Below are positions 41,370 through 52,797 of a stretch of 64,000 nucleotides of DNA, piece after piece. This DNA is from Phialophora verrucosa (lineage: Eukaryota; Ascomycota; Eurotiomycetes; Chaetothyriales; Herpotrichiellaceae). The position numbers and the translations under genes are program-made. How positions within the stretch are numbered: the first letter of the stretch is position 1; each line of letters opens with the position of its first letter. The stretch covers positions 1,674,001 to 1,738,000 of the forward strand of contig MSED01000006.1 in the NCBI GenBank assembly GCA_002099365.1, written 5' to 3'. Below the pieces are notes generated by a model that did no database searches, was not told the DNA's origin, and worked only from the letters and a program-made list of their open reading frames with translations.

Positions 41370-42939
41370 TCATCCGTCCAGCACTGGCGCGAAGTTCGAC
41401 TTCTTCCTGAGCACAAGACCGATCTTCATAAAGATAAAAGGCACAGGCAGCAACGCCGCCGCAACGGCGCCAAGGACTGACGTCGCGGGCCCGACTCCCA
41501 TGGTGTGATACATTGGTCGAGCGGCTAGGGGGAGGCCCGCGGCCAAGACGCTGCGAAGAAAGGTATTCGCGGCGGTGGCGCTGGCAGAATACAACCCGTA
41601 GACGTCGACAAGATAGTTGATGCCTAAGTATACGTGTCAAGGTCATGTTCACGGGAAGGAACTTCAAAAACGACTTACATTGCTGGAAGATGATATTGAA
41701 GCCGCCTCCGATGAAACCGGCCGCAATGACGGGAGAGGGCCATGGATATCTCGGGCTAGCTGTCCAGGCGAACCAGAAAAGACCGATGACCATGAGGACG
41801 GCGCCGATGGCGAGAGGCGGAAGTCTTGCTTCTGGGACGGGTCGCCCGTTGGAGGCTCTGCATTTTCGTCGGTACAGAGGTTGGTTGCCGAGATTGATGC
41901 CCGTCGCGGCGAGAATGCCCACAAACATACCCAGGAACGGCAGCGATCCAACCACGGGCGACCAGTGGCGCTGCTCTTCGAAGACGATGGGGAACACTTG
42001 AAGCGTGAGGTAGAGGATGGAGTAGACGAACGAGGCGTAGAATGCGATGCAGGTCACCATGGGTTCTGTGATCAGCATTTTCAGTGGTCGAGAGAGCTGT
42101 TTGGTGATGATGGACTTGATGTCGACCTTGATCCTTTCGTGGGGGTGGTAATATAGTGTGTTGCCGGTCTGCTTCCGCATCCTCTGCGCCTTTCGCTTCA
42201 GCAGGACCGGCGGATACATTTCCGGCATGCAGAAGTATGTCACGGCGACGACGGCGAAGTTGAGCAAAGCCACCGTGTATTCGGTCCATCGCCATCCCAT
42301 GTGAGGATTGACCAGAATGGCTGCACCGATTGTCGGGCCTAACGTCGGGCCGCCAACGACGCAAACACCATACATACACACGGCTGTTCCGCGAGCTTCG
42401 CGAGACCAGATGTCGCCCAAGGCGGCATTGACGTTGCTGACGGCAGCCGAGCCGAAGAAGCCGCTGAAGAACCGGTTGACGAATACAGATTGTGCGTTCT
42501 GGCTGACCGCGGTGCCGATTGAAAAGCACACCAAGCAAGTCGCGGCAGGCAACATGGACCACCTCCGGCCCCATACTTCGCTGAGAGGCGCCCAGACCAG
42601 GGGCCCGAATGCAAAGCCGACGATATAGAGCGAGACATTCAGGACGACAACCTCCTCGCTGACGTCGACGTATTCGGCGATGGTGCGGTTAGCCGGCGCG
42701 ATAATGCTCGAGGCCAGACTGGCGCCAAAGGCCAGCATGCCCAGCTGAAAAGTCACCCACGACTTGAACGGAGTGGACCAGTTCTGCGGATTCTCCGGAT
42801 CGTCTTCATTCTCCCATCCGACGAGGATTTCGACCTTTTCACCGTCTTCCACGATAATCTTCTCGGACGGGGCCTGCGCTGCGGGCAGAGCCCCGGCTTC
42901 TGCCTCGACATCTTCTGTTGTCGACGTATCCTGGGCCAT
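41370..42939 (-). CDS. MFS multidrug transporter (DHA1, 12 TM)
   Basis: Drug:proton antiporter of the major facilitator superfamily in the plasma membrane. Two exons (42939-41679, 41623-41370) give 504 residues. The cytosolic N-terminus ends in the family mark DDPENPQNWS. Motif A is LSEVWGRRWSMLPA and motif C-like sequence follows in VVGGPTLGPTIGAA. DIWSREARGTAVCMYG is typical of the fungal DHA1 group. The central loop contains MPEMYPPVLLKRKAQRMRK. The second half has PLYRRKCRASNGRPVPEARL and ends in GLVLRKKSNFAP. The start was placed at MAQDTSTTED; an in-frame extension to 43074 is possible but unlike the family. Confidence 0.92.
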
Positions 42940-44273
42940 TCCGTCGACCAGTCCGTACCTGAAAAGTCGAGGACATTGTGAGATCGAAAAGCAGAATTGC
43001 AAACCGGAGTTTTGTACGGACGCAGGCCCAAGTTGAAAAGTTCGTACAAACCCAGCGGCCGACGCCTTCCCCAACAGGAGCAGGGTGCAGCGGGCAATCC
43101 CACAGTGCGGACCCCCCCAATGAGGACTCAGAAAATGACCGATTTCAACAATGGGATGCCGATTAGCCGCATCGAGTGGCTTCGCATCTCGCGATATCGG
43201 GCACTAGCGGAGGAGATCCACGGCATTATCGGTGATTTCTGCACAACAGCGAGACCGAAGTCCATCTCCTCAGTCTCGAGATATTAGAAACACCATTCTC
43301 TAGGGTGCGATGGCCTCGGACGCTTCCGACGCTCCTCATTCTCACCCCGCGGCCACTGCTAGCTGGACGGATTCGACGGGGGCAAATCCTGCGGGATTGT
43401 GCACGCCGCGATGCCGTCTTCGATCGGTTTGTGTGTCGCAGAACGTCCCTCGGTTGCGTACGAGTATTAGGGGTGCATGTCGTGGACCATGAGCGTTGTA
43501 CTGCCTCATAGGGCCGTCGTCTCATTCCGCGTCGAGGTTCTTGAGATGCTGTAGATAACCATGTCGTGACCGTCCAGGCTGTTCCGCGCGCTGGGGAGTC
43601 AAAGATGATATCTCGAACCAAGCTCTTCAATCTTGTACACGACCGGGGATGGCGGCCGCAAGGCTGCACCCAGAATGGGACGGAGGCGTTTTGCTCCAAG
43701 CACTGAGATTCGAAGGGGCGATAGGTGCGCACCTATCCTGTGCCACGGTTGGGATTGTCGAGTGGATGGATCGGTAGGATAAGGTGAGACTTCTCCCCAG
43801 CTTGTTCCATTGTGCATTTAGAAGGCCACTTCACTTTAGAGGGACATACCCATCACCGTGCCAGGCTATGCGCACTTTCCAAGAGTAGTAGCCGGTATGA
43901 GAGTCGTCCGTCATCAGGTTACAGGAGGAGCGCATGCTGTCGCCACGATCTCGGTCTCCTAATCACCCATAGCGCGCGATCTGCTACTGCAGCCAGAGTT
44001 TCCTACAGTATCTTCTCGGTTGACCTCAGGGAACGAAGTTTCAGGGCAGGCATGGCTCTATTATGTATGTGGTCTGCAACCGGTCACATACCGGTGATGA
44101 AGGGCTGGCCTCACGAAAGCCACGCAATACACCATCCCAAACCATACACACGTCAGCAATTCAATGTCATTATTGGCATACAGTATCATGATAGGCTCTT
44201 TCGCCAAAGCCCCTATTTGTACCCAACCTTGCAACCGGTCAGGTAATCAACCGATTGTCGCTTGCTAAGGCCG
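42940..44273. other. Long intergenic region
   Basis: About 1.3 kb between two minus-strand genes. Contains the DHA1 transporter promoter. Several Arg-rich open frames (for example minus strand 43226-43732) have no recognisable domain and look like chance frames. Confidence 0.35.
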
Positions 44274-45630
44274 TCAAGTCGCAACCGCGACACTTCTCAA
44301 CCTCACCTCCTGCCCATCCTCCCCCTTCAGCCGATAATCCTTCGAGGTATTCCACACGCGCCACTCCCCGGCGTTCACCGGCTCGTACAGCTTCTTCTCT
44401 CCTCGACTTAACAAGATCGGATCGATCAAGGTCTCGGGATCGGGATGGACAAAGAACGGGATGCTGAAGCGCGCCGGCAACACCTCGCCCGGGAACCTGT
44501 CGCGAGACGGACTGACCACCCTGTGCCGAGTGGACTTGACCCGCCCGTTCGTGTACCGCACCAACAGATCCGCGATGTTGATCAGCACGGTCCCTTCAAT
44601 CGGCGGCGCGGGCACGAAATTGCCATCGTGGTTGGGATCGATTTCCAACCCGCCGACCTGGTCCTGGAACAGCAGAGTGCAGAGTCCAAAGTCGGTGTGG
44701 ACGTTGATCCTGGCGTGGCCGGCTTGCTCGACAACCCCCCTCTCAATGGCAGGGTAGTGGATCAGGCGTAGCTGCGGATCCGCGCGCTTGGTGATGGCCT
44801 CGAAGAAGTCGTCGCCCAGGTCCATCACCATGGCCAGACATTTGAGCACGTTCATCGCGAGTACGAGGCACTGCCCGTAAAACGCGTCGAGAGTGGACTT
44901 GAAGCCCGCGACGTCTGTGTCGGCAGGGCACAGATCGTTGGCGAAGCGCCGGTGCTCGTAGCATTCCTTGTGGTCGTTGATCCCTTCGGCCCCATCGGCC
45001 GTGTATCCCTGATTGACGTGCGGGTTGGAGAGTCTGTACTTGAGCTTCGCTTCTAGGGGTAAGGAGAAGAATTTCTCGGCCTGCAGACAACGGTCAGAAT
45101 AGGTTAGAGAGGCCGCGAGAACGCATTTGAAGTTTGAGGTGCCGCCGGTCTAACCATGCCATCGCGAAAGAGGAGCCTTGCTTCATAGGATGGGATAGGA
45201 TAGATAGGAGTCCCCTGCGCAGCAACCACTCAACCATAACTCCCCATACTCATACTTATACTCATACTCATACTCATATTCATCCTGTAACTGAAACTCA
45301 TACCGATGCTCATACCAATGCTCAAACCGAACCGAAACTCATCTCATCTCATCTCAACTCAGACTCAGACTCAAACTCATCGCATCACTCGCTGACCCGC
45401 ATGATTGATTACGGAGGCGCACTCACCAACGCAAAGATCTCCTCGACCCTCGTCCCCGCAATGCCATGGTCGCGAATATACACGAACCCGACGCTCGAAA
45501 AGGCATCGTACACTTCGCGCGCCACGGCCTTTTGAGCCGCCCGATCGCCTGTGAGGAACTTGTCGAACGATACCACAGGGATGGACGGTGACTGGGATGC
45601 GCTTTGTGGGGGTGATGACGATTCTGTCAT
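44274..45630 (-). CDS. 2-oxoglutarate/Fe(II)-dependent oxygenase (IPNS-like)
   Basis: Non-heme iron dioxygenase of the isopenicillin-N-synthase-like group. Exon 1 (45630-45427) and exon 2 (45080-44274) give 336 residues. The N-terminal DIOX_N part is IPVVSFDKFLTGD with VGFVYIRDHGI. The iron ligands are H and D in INVHTDFGLCTLLFQD and the distal His in STRHRVVSP, and the 2-oxoglutarate Arg is in ARFSIPFF. AEKFFSLPLEAKLKYRLSN and NQGYTADGAEG are usual for the family. The intron is 346 nt, far longer than its neighbours, and is filled with CTCATA-type repeats. Substrate unknown; it may serve secondary metabolism or catabolism. A sugar porter lies directly upstream in tandem. Confidence 0.9.
45240..45375. 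repeat. CTCATA-type microsatellite inside an intron
   Basis: Imperfect 5-6 nt repeats (ACTCATACTCATACTCAT, then CTCATCTCATCTCAACTCAG) fill much of the 346-nt intron of the 2OG oxygenase gene on the opposite strand. Confidence 0.85.
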
Positions 45631-46251
45631 GTCGTAGTAATCGATATCGGTGTCGGTGTCGGTGTTGGTAGGTATCGGTGTCGGTGTGGTGTTGGCGTTG
45701 GTATCGGTGCTGGTAGCTATCGGTATATCTTGGTGTCGATCTTGGTGTTGGGCTCAATCTTTGACGCGCGTACCGTACGAGGCCCAAACACGAAGAGGGA
45801 AGGAATCTGAGTATATACTATAATGTGATGTGTACTTGATGTAGATCGTGGGAGTATATCGATAAGTAGGTACTCGGTGGGTAGGTAGGTGGACCAAGAC
45901 TCTCGTGTCGCCACATCCGCCTATCCACCTACCAACCCACCACCCTGCCATGCTGATCATCCGTACGAAGTACATGTTTGATTCCCCGCACAGAGATACG
46001 GGATGCAATGTGACAGGGGTACTCATACTAGTTAGAGGACGGGACCATATCATAGCCGTTGCATGCCCTAACCACAGCTGGGCCAGTCAGTTATCCTAGC
46101 CAACATCTGAGGGCACTCCGCACGCGGATTGATAAAGCATGGCTGCAGGCCTACAGTTCTGCCGCTCTTCTCCGCTTCCTTCTGTACGGCCTGGATCAAA
46201 GTGGTCGTGGGTATCCTACTGTCGAAGTACCCGGTCACTTGGTCATCTCCC
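45631..46251. other. Intergenic region with promoter repeats
   Basis: 620 bases upstream of the 2OG oxygenase start. The first 100 bases hold GGTGTC/GGTATC repeats (separate entry). The rest has TAGGTAGG/CCTACC-like stretches near 45860-45940 and no gene. Confidence 0.4.
45639..45727. repeat. Imperfect GGTGTC/GGTATC hexamer repeat
   Basis: About 14 degenerate copies of a six-base unit (CGGTGTCGGTGTCGGTGTTG and variants) lie within 100 bases upstream of the 2OG oxygenase start codon, so in its promoter or 5' UTR. Confidence 0.8.
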
Positions 46252-47918
46252 CTAGCCGGTCACTGCCTTGGTCACCACCACCTCCTGATTCTCCACCCTA
46301 CTGGCTACTCCCTTCAACAACTCGCTGCCCACTTCGACTTCCCCATCCTGTACGGCTTTCAAGTCCGGGACGTCGGAATGTTTCTCCCCGTCAAACAACC
46401 TGTCCACTTCTTCAAGCGTGTATCCCCGGGTTTCCACCCAGTACCACATCACGCCGGCCAGCATGACGATGTCGGCGCTCGCATTGATGATGTAGGTCTT
46501 CCAGCCGATGGCGTCTAGGGCGAAAGGAAACGCCATCGTCACTAGCAACCCCGAGAGTTTCGTCGTGAGGGTGTACAAGCCCATGCCGACGGAGCGGAGG
46601 GAGTACGAGAGCACTTCGGGCGGATATAGCACTGTGAGCGGGGTGATGCCGTAAGCGTATGCCGCATTGTAGAGGAATATCATGGCAATGGTGCCGTAGA
46701 TGCCAGACTTGTTTGACGACTCGCCGTAGAGCGCGGTCAGTCCGGCGAGAATGTAAAAGGTCACGATTTGGCCGGCGAGACTGATTGCGCAGAGCGTCTT
46801 CCGGCCTAGTGTGTCTGCGAACCAGGCACCTGCCAGGGAAACGACCAATGTCCAAGAGGTCAGGATAATGTTGATTTCCAGTTGCGTCGTGGGATTGGTG
46901 ATGCCCGCCTGGGAGAGCATGTCGCCAAAGTAGAACGTGATGATGTTCGTGCCGGGTAGCATGACGATGATGGAGAATGTCGCAGTGATGATCATGCGCC
47001 TGCGGTTGCTCTTCGTGTTGAACGCTTGCTTCCAGGATAGTTGCTGGCTCTTCTCCCACGCGATTGTATCGGAGATCTCTCGGTACTGGACAAGAACGAC
47101 GGGCGACTCTTTGTCGCCGTTGGCGTTGATGGCTGCAAGTACCTCCAGGGCTTCGTCGTGGCGGTCCCTGTCGATGAGGAATCGAGGCGACTCTGGGAGG
47201 AAGAACAGCACGCACATGCAGAGAATGCTCGGGACAATCTGGACCAAGCTGGGCGTTCTCCATGCCCATGTCGAGGAATAATGTTGCGTCTGTACGTATC
47301 TGAGATGAGCATAGAGTCGCCAGAGTAGGCCGCACTGGCTTACCGAGTAGCATACACCAGATGCAATTAGCGTGCCGACACCCCAACAAGCGTAGTACAG
47401 ACCCAATGCCACCGCTCTGTGCTTTGGAGGGGCAGTCTCGGCCACGTAGGTTGGACATGCAGTTTGGGCGAATCCAAGGCCGAAGCCTATATGGCCGTCA
47501 GCGTCTGCGGTACTGATGGCGACCGTGTGCTCGAACACTCACCAACAATGAACCGGCCAGCGATGAACATGCCGATATTCTGCGCAGCAGTTTGGATGAC
47601 AGGGCCGATGAGAGTGAGCACACAAGAGAGCATGATGGTTTTCCACCTTCCTATCCACGCAACAACGAACCCAGCAATGAGAGCGGCACAGGACCCTCCG
47701 ACATACGAAATCGCCGTGTTCAATGACTTGGTTGCGGTGGTCAATGTGAAGTAGTTCTGGTATGTTGGCATTACGTTGAGACTGCCCATCAGGGAGCTGT
47801 CATAGCCCAAAAGTACCGAATCGACGACCGAAACCGAGACGACCGCAACGAGAAGTGCATTTTGCGAGCGGGGGACCAGGCGAGACAAGTGCCTCCTTGG
47901 GTGTACAGATTGTGCCAT
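46252..47918 (-). CDS. MFS sugar transporter
   Basis: Sugar porter family member (hexose/lactose-permease-like) in the plasma membrane. Three exons (47918-47543, 47486-47344, 47289-46252) give 518 residues. GYDSSLMGSLNVMP in TM1, FVVAWIGRWKTIML (motif A), ACPTYVAETAPPKHRA, and PESPRFLIDRDRHDEALEVL after TM6 are all family marks. ADTLGRKTLCAISL repeats motif A in the second half, and ETRGYTLEEVDRLFDG after TM12 is the usual PETKG-type ending. The C-terminal tail is acidic and Val-rich. Substrate not predictable from this. Confidence 0.93.
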
Positions 47919-48834
47919 TTTTCAGCAGTGAGTCTTGCAAAGAGGTCTCAGCACGTCTTGTTACCCCCGCGAGGACGTTACCAGGCGGAGATATTACAAT
48001 TCTTGAGGTAAAGGCGCTGGAAGTGATAACATATTGACCTAGATATATCACCTTTTCGAGACTCGACCTTGCGACGAGTCCAGACCTACCCTCTCTTCGT
48101 GAACTGGTACCGAGGATAGCGATATGGTCTGCATGGCACGGCGGCTTCTTATCGCTAAGCAACATGGATGATACAGCGTCCAGTGAGGGCGCCAGTTCTC
48201 TTCTCCGCACCGATTCTCGAGGCAGATGCTGTATGCGGATGGCTACATACCTGGCCTGACATGAACCTTGCAGAACAGGAGGAGAAAGATCCCAAGCAAA
48301 GATAACGCGGAGATTGGACGGCTGGCAGTACTTGCATATCTAGCTTCGACCTCCACACGCCGCGTGTGTGGTACCAAGAAGTGGAAGGAATGATCGACGG
48401 TCTTGGGACGGTAGCTGGTCACATGCCACGGGAAGTGCCCGACCAAGCATGGTTAATGACTTGTAAGCTATGTTCAAGCTGCTGCCCATGATGGAATCAA
48501 GAGAGGATTCTTCTTGGGGACAAAAAGCAGTCAAGTTAGTGGTGTCACTCGGGGAAATAGTTTGGCCGAAACCGACAATGTGTACAAGTACGCTGCGCCA
48601 TGGATATATCAGAAGGGGCTGTTGGCGATGATGAATCTGATTTGATTCGTGGTAAGACCTGAAAGTGGGCCAATCTCACGGTGGACTGCTCATATGAGCG
48701 AGCCACGTATCCAAAACACCTCCATATTGATATCCAAACAAACCCGCCGGGTTGGGACTGCCCACTATATCGTTGGCATACATCATCCAGCCAATTTCCT
48801 GACAATGACCTCCAGAGGCTTCTGTGATGCAGAC
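47919..48834. other. Intergenic region
   Basis: About 915 bases. A 7-bp palindrome with one central base (CACACGC-C-GCGTGTG) is at 48354-48368. Nothing coding is recognised. Confidence 0.4.
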
Positions 48835-49275
48835 TTATGCGTGTCCCACAACAGGGCAGACCGCACCCTTTGCAGCTGTCGCGAGGCTTGGGTGCTCGTG
48901 GATCTTCCCCTTATGATGCTCGAACCTGGCGTTTGTAACGGGACAGACGTCCCCTTCCTTCGCCTCCTTCGTAGACGGGTGGTTAGGAGGCAAGACACTT
49001 GAGACGGTGCCAACGACGGGGCAGATAGCCTCGTCCATAGCCTGCTGCTCGGGCTGACTGACAATCTTGGTCAACGCAGGGCAATTATCGGCGTTCGAGA
49101 GGTCCGAGGAAGAGTCGAAGACTCCCGGGTGCTTGTGGAGATTGTGGTGATGGTCGGTTGTAGCCTTGGTCACCGGGCACACCTGGCCAGGCTTGTCGAT
49201 GTCGAATTCGGGGTGTTTTGGTGGGAGGACGGTGTTGGTTGTGCCCACGACGGGACATACTTGAGCGGTCACCAT
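48835..49275 (-). CDS. Small Cys-Pro repeat protein (possible heme or metal binding)
   Basis: Single exon of 146 residues. All six cysteines (residues 7, 33, 65, 85, 111, 140) are followed by proline. C7 and C85 sit in CPVVGT and C33 and C111 in VCPVTKA / VCPVTNA, with exactly 78 residues between equivalent positions, showing an internal duplication. Each unit also has a PPKHP/PPNHP segment and a His cluster (DHHHNLHKHP, EHHKGKIHEHP). A final partial unit reads VCPVVGHA. Cys-Pro dipeptides are the core of heme regulatory motifs, so heme sensing or binding is a reasonable hypothesis; metal binding by the His clusters is another. No signal peptide. The start is the first ATG giving the repeat (MVTAQVCP); an upstream in-frame extension looks untranslated. 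I know no assigned function. Confidence 0.8.
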   Translation of the reverse strand: MVTAQVCPVVGTTNTVLPPKHPEFDIDKPGQVCPVTKATTDHHHNLHKHPGVFDSSSDLSNADNCPALTKIVSQPEQQAMDEAICPVVGTVSSVLPPNHPSTKEAKEGDVCPVTNARFEHHKGKIHEHPSLATAAKGAVCPVVGHA

Positions 49276-49900
49276 GATGTTGGGAAGCTTGGTGCAGTGC
49301 TTGTGGAAAATGTTCAGACGTTGAAGAAGTGCGAGTATACACGAACGACAATGTGTCAACTGCGCAAAGATACAAAGAGAAAAGTCGGTTCAAGGCTGCA
49401 GTTGCTGGTGGTCGACGCCGTCCCTGACAAAGACGCCGCGCACAGGCCTCTCTCTCCCCTCTGTCACTTGGACCCAATGACGTCGACGGTCATCCATCCC
49501 CGCAACCTGATGGGGTAAAAGAACTGGCCAATCATACCCCGCACATTGTCATCAGCGGCTATCAACGGAAACATCATCCTCACCGATCCAGCCTTGGGTA
49601 GGTATCACTGGTGTAGCCTTGACGTCGACTTTTCAAGGCGTCAAAGAAGCGCCTGTGACACCGAGCGATGCAGCCATTTGGGGAGCTTAATTATCGTTTC
49701 ATCGCCTGGTGGCCCCTTCAACCGCCTCGCCAGCCTGACCGCCTCGTGAACCGTTCCAAGTGCCATCATCCGTAATACAGGCTCTTGACACTTCAACGCG
49801 TGCTGCTCCATTGCAAGCATACTTTGCTAGCACGACTTCGCTTCTCCCCGTTCATTCATGGCAAATAAAATGGCATCCCCTCACTAACTACACAGACTTC
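49276..49900. other. Intergenic region
   Basis: 625 bases holding the promoter of the Cys-Pro protein gene. No gene recognised. Confidence 0.4.
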
Positions 49901-50640
49901 TCAAATGGCTCCAACAGCAAGGGCCACTTCCTGCGGGGCATGGAAACCAGGAAAGCCTTCAGCCCCATTTGGAACCATTCCTCCCCGGATGTTGACCTGC
50001 ATAGCCTGCGCGAGTAGTTTTGGTGGAGCGCCACTATCCCTTTCGGCTCTCCATTTCACAAAGTCTTGCATCTAAGTACCGAGCTTGACATGTTTGTTCA
50101 GGGCTGCTTGAGTTCCGACAGTCGTGAAAGGCACTGCTTTGCTCCCAACTACATGCTCACCGGGGGTACACATCGCGGTTCTCCGGCGGGTAGTCGTGTC
50201 CTGTAAAGAGCTTGAAGTGCGCCGGAAAGGCCAGCAGCTTCTGCATCGAATGGTAGAGATCAGTCGCAGATCCTCCGGGGAAGTCGCAGCGGGCTGATCC
50301 GACGTCTGGATTGAAGATGGAATCCCCTGTGAATATGTTGGGGCCAATTATGTAGCCAATATGATCTGGTGTATGCCCGGGGAGGTAGATGACGCGAGCT
50401 TGGATGGAGCCAATGCTGAATATTCATCATCTGCAAAGGTATGATCGAATGCGTCCACAAGGTCGGTTTGAGGACCGCCGTATAACGTGGACATGGTAGC
50501 TTGGACCTGCTAAATCCGCTCACCGATGCAGGTTCCGAGCCAGAGACAGGTGTTGGCCTTGTCGCTGGCATCGTGGATACGTGCGAAGGCATGGTCGCCG
50601 ATTACTTGAATAGCCCGCGGAGACACTGTTCCCTCCCAGG
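49901..50640 (-). pseudogene. Decayed metallo-beta-lactamase-fold gene (persulfide dioxygenase-like)
   Basis: Reading across frames on the minus strand gives a clear but broken ETHE1/sulfur-dioxygenase-like protein. In order: TCIGERI, an in-frame TAG (50510-50512), QVQATMSTLYGG, a one-base loss near 50415-50425, then IQARVIYLPGHTPDHIGY, NIFTGDSIFNPDVGSARCDF, KLLAFPAHFKLFTGHDYPPE. A further frame change follows near 50160, then FTTVGTQAALNKHVK, a second TAG (50072-50074), and QDFVKWRAERDSG with AMQVNIRGG before the natural stop at 49901. The N-terminal metal site (H-x-H-x-D-H) was not found, so the 5' end is lost or scrambled. The family oxidises glutathione persulfide to sulfite. Unrecognised introns could explain one break, not all. 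Confidence 0.75.
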
Positions 50641-51210
50641 GCTGTTTGGAATGGCGAACGCAATCCACAGCTGGTCGCCGACGCGTTTAGAACCCTAAGC
50701 TAGGTGGACGTCCGCGGTGGAAACCAACCGCCCTTACCGAGATCATCTTGATGAAGGACTTTATTCCCGATACATTGGGTACAGATTCACATCATGTCGT
50801 GATGGCCCTCCGTGTCTTTGAGCATGGACTTACTCTTGCGGATGTTTTGCCCCCGTGGACTCGTGAATCACATGAGGAAGGTCCCCGTGTTCATTCAACC
50901 TTGGGCACCGCATCTTGCAACATAACACTAGCGCGTAATGTGTGTCGAAGTATACCGAAAGGCATGCGGCATTGCCTGGTGATCATTGTTGGGCCGAGAA
51001 GATGATGGCGGTAACAGAAGGTGAAACGTGGCCAGGCGGATTGTGGTCAACACAGCAGGCAAAGATCAACGTCTTGCTCGGCCTTCACGTGCCACTCACG
51101 GCGTGAATGACTGGGAAGGTTCGCCAAGGGGTACACGCGTTCTAGACGTGTTTATATATTACCATACGGGATAGGCCTTCGCACTGTCCCGTGTGCAGCT
51201 AGTCATAATG
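50641..51210. other. Intergenic region
   Basis: 570 bases. May include unrecognisable N-terminal remains of the metallo-beta-lactamase-fold gene on the minus strand. A plus-strand open frame of 85 codons (50748-51005) shows no domain. Confidence 0.35.
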
Positions 51211-52797
51211 CTAGATTTCCACAGTGCTCATTGCAACTTCAGGGCCGAGCTGTCTGCCGTCTGAGGCTTCGAGATTTCTATGAGCCATTGCAATCTGTTC
51301 ATCCGACGGTATCTCAACAATCATCAGATAAGAAACATTCTGAACCAGTCAGCATCGGGTGAATATGCAAAGCCGTCGGGGGATGAGACGTACCCATATG
51401 GTGCGCACCTCGCCTGCTCCAGTGTTGTATAGCTCTGCCTGCTGGCTCAGCTGCTGCTCTTGGAGCTGAAAGGCATCCCTGTACTGCGTAATGGTTGCCT
51501 GTTCCTGTTCGGGAGGGAGATCCATCAGCCTTAGCTGGTGACGCAAGCTATCCATCGTGGCCGATTGCTGTTCTTGGATCGCCCGGGCCTGGGCTTGGAG
51601 TGACGACTGCATTCGCTGATTGACCTTTTCGGAATTGGGCGTCAAACGACCACCGGAGATGAGACCCAGCAAGCCACCGTTGGTCGCTGGATGATTTGGG
51701 TCTAGATATCGGTTCTTGAACGACGGCGGGGAAGGTACCGAGAGGATGTCGCCTTTGCTTTCCTTGGCCTGTACAGGAAATGATTAGTTTCGAGGCTGTG
51801 GCCACATGTCTCAACAAGCTCGTAGGCGGGGCAGGAAGAGGCACTCACGTATCGAGCTTGGGCTCGATCATCGAAGTAGTTAGCTATTCGCGTTATTGCC
51901 TGTCGCTCCTTTATTGGTTTACGACTTTCCAGTGTCGCAGTCGATGCGTCAGGATAGACCAAGGGAGCAACGTTCGACGGGAGGCTCTCTTCTCCCTCAA
52001 CCGTGCCAGCTACCGGGTTCCGCAGGTTCTTCCGAGCACGCGCCGGGAAACTCTGCTCCTTCGTCGACAAGGACGCCGGAGGCAAAGGTCGGGCCCTGGA
52101 TATAGCTTCATCCACATCAAATTGCGCTTTTTCGCCCAATGTGATTGGTTTGTACGCCATCAGCAGGCAATAGAGGCCTCGGGGTCGGAAATATTCCTCA
52201 TTGACCCGGTCGAGGAATGAGTTCGTCCTGCACGTTTGGAGTCTTGGTGTCAGCGGGCAAGTTGACGATGAAATCTACGGACAAGAGCCTCACATACTTC
52301 CACCGTGTCTCCGCCTTAGCCATTACACCTGCTACTACTTGTACCGCCACCGACGCACCCAGGGCAATGGAATTTGGTACAAACGACGTGCCCACGGCTG
52401 CCAGCTGAATCGCACTCAGCCATTTGGACGCTCGGACGGCTTTGTTGGTAGCCCTGACGAAGCTGATAAACTCGTCTTGCTGGATGCCAAACTGTTCCAG
52501 CGCGGGGGCGTATGCCTCGACAAATCCCCTACTCTTGTTACCCGGTCGCCGTTGGGGTATTACGACCGGAAAAGGCAGATGGCAATCGAATGTCCTTGCT
52601 GAAGAAGCGGCGATTGATCTTGGGTGTGCGTCGATAAAGCCATCGAGGGCTTGCTCGTCTCCATCTGCGGATTGAAGGCCGACATCTATTGGTTCGTCAT
52701 GCTCAACGTCGCCTTCCGGCGTTGATAAGGCGTCACGCTTGTCGGTGTGCCATGTCTCCTTGGCTGAGTCGTTCAAGTTGTTTTGTTGCGAAGTCAT
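51211..52797 (-). CDS. Conserved fungal protein of unknown function
   Basis: Four exons (52797-52298, 52227-51849, 51768-51394, 51339-51211) splice in phase to 460 residues. The pieces would look like two separate genes without the first intron, whose removal creates RWKTNSFLDRVNEEYFRPRG then LYCLLMAYKP. That segment and RGFVEAYAPALEQFGIQQDE with AIQLAAVGTSFVPNSIALGA recall a widespread family of uncharacterised ascomycete proteins. The alanine/valine-rich stretch GASVAVQVVAGVMAK may touch membranes. The C-terminal half has a Gln-rich helical part (QAQARAIQEQQSATMDSLRH, YRDAFQLQEQQLSQQAEL) likely to be a coiled coil. Function unknown; members of such families are often induced under stress or in incompatibility reactions, which is not shown here. 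Confidence 0.8.

Noticed and set aside
43226..43732. 168-codon Arg-rich minus-strand frame
   Set aside because: Composition and lack of any motif point to a chance frame in intergenic DNA.
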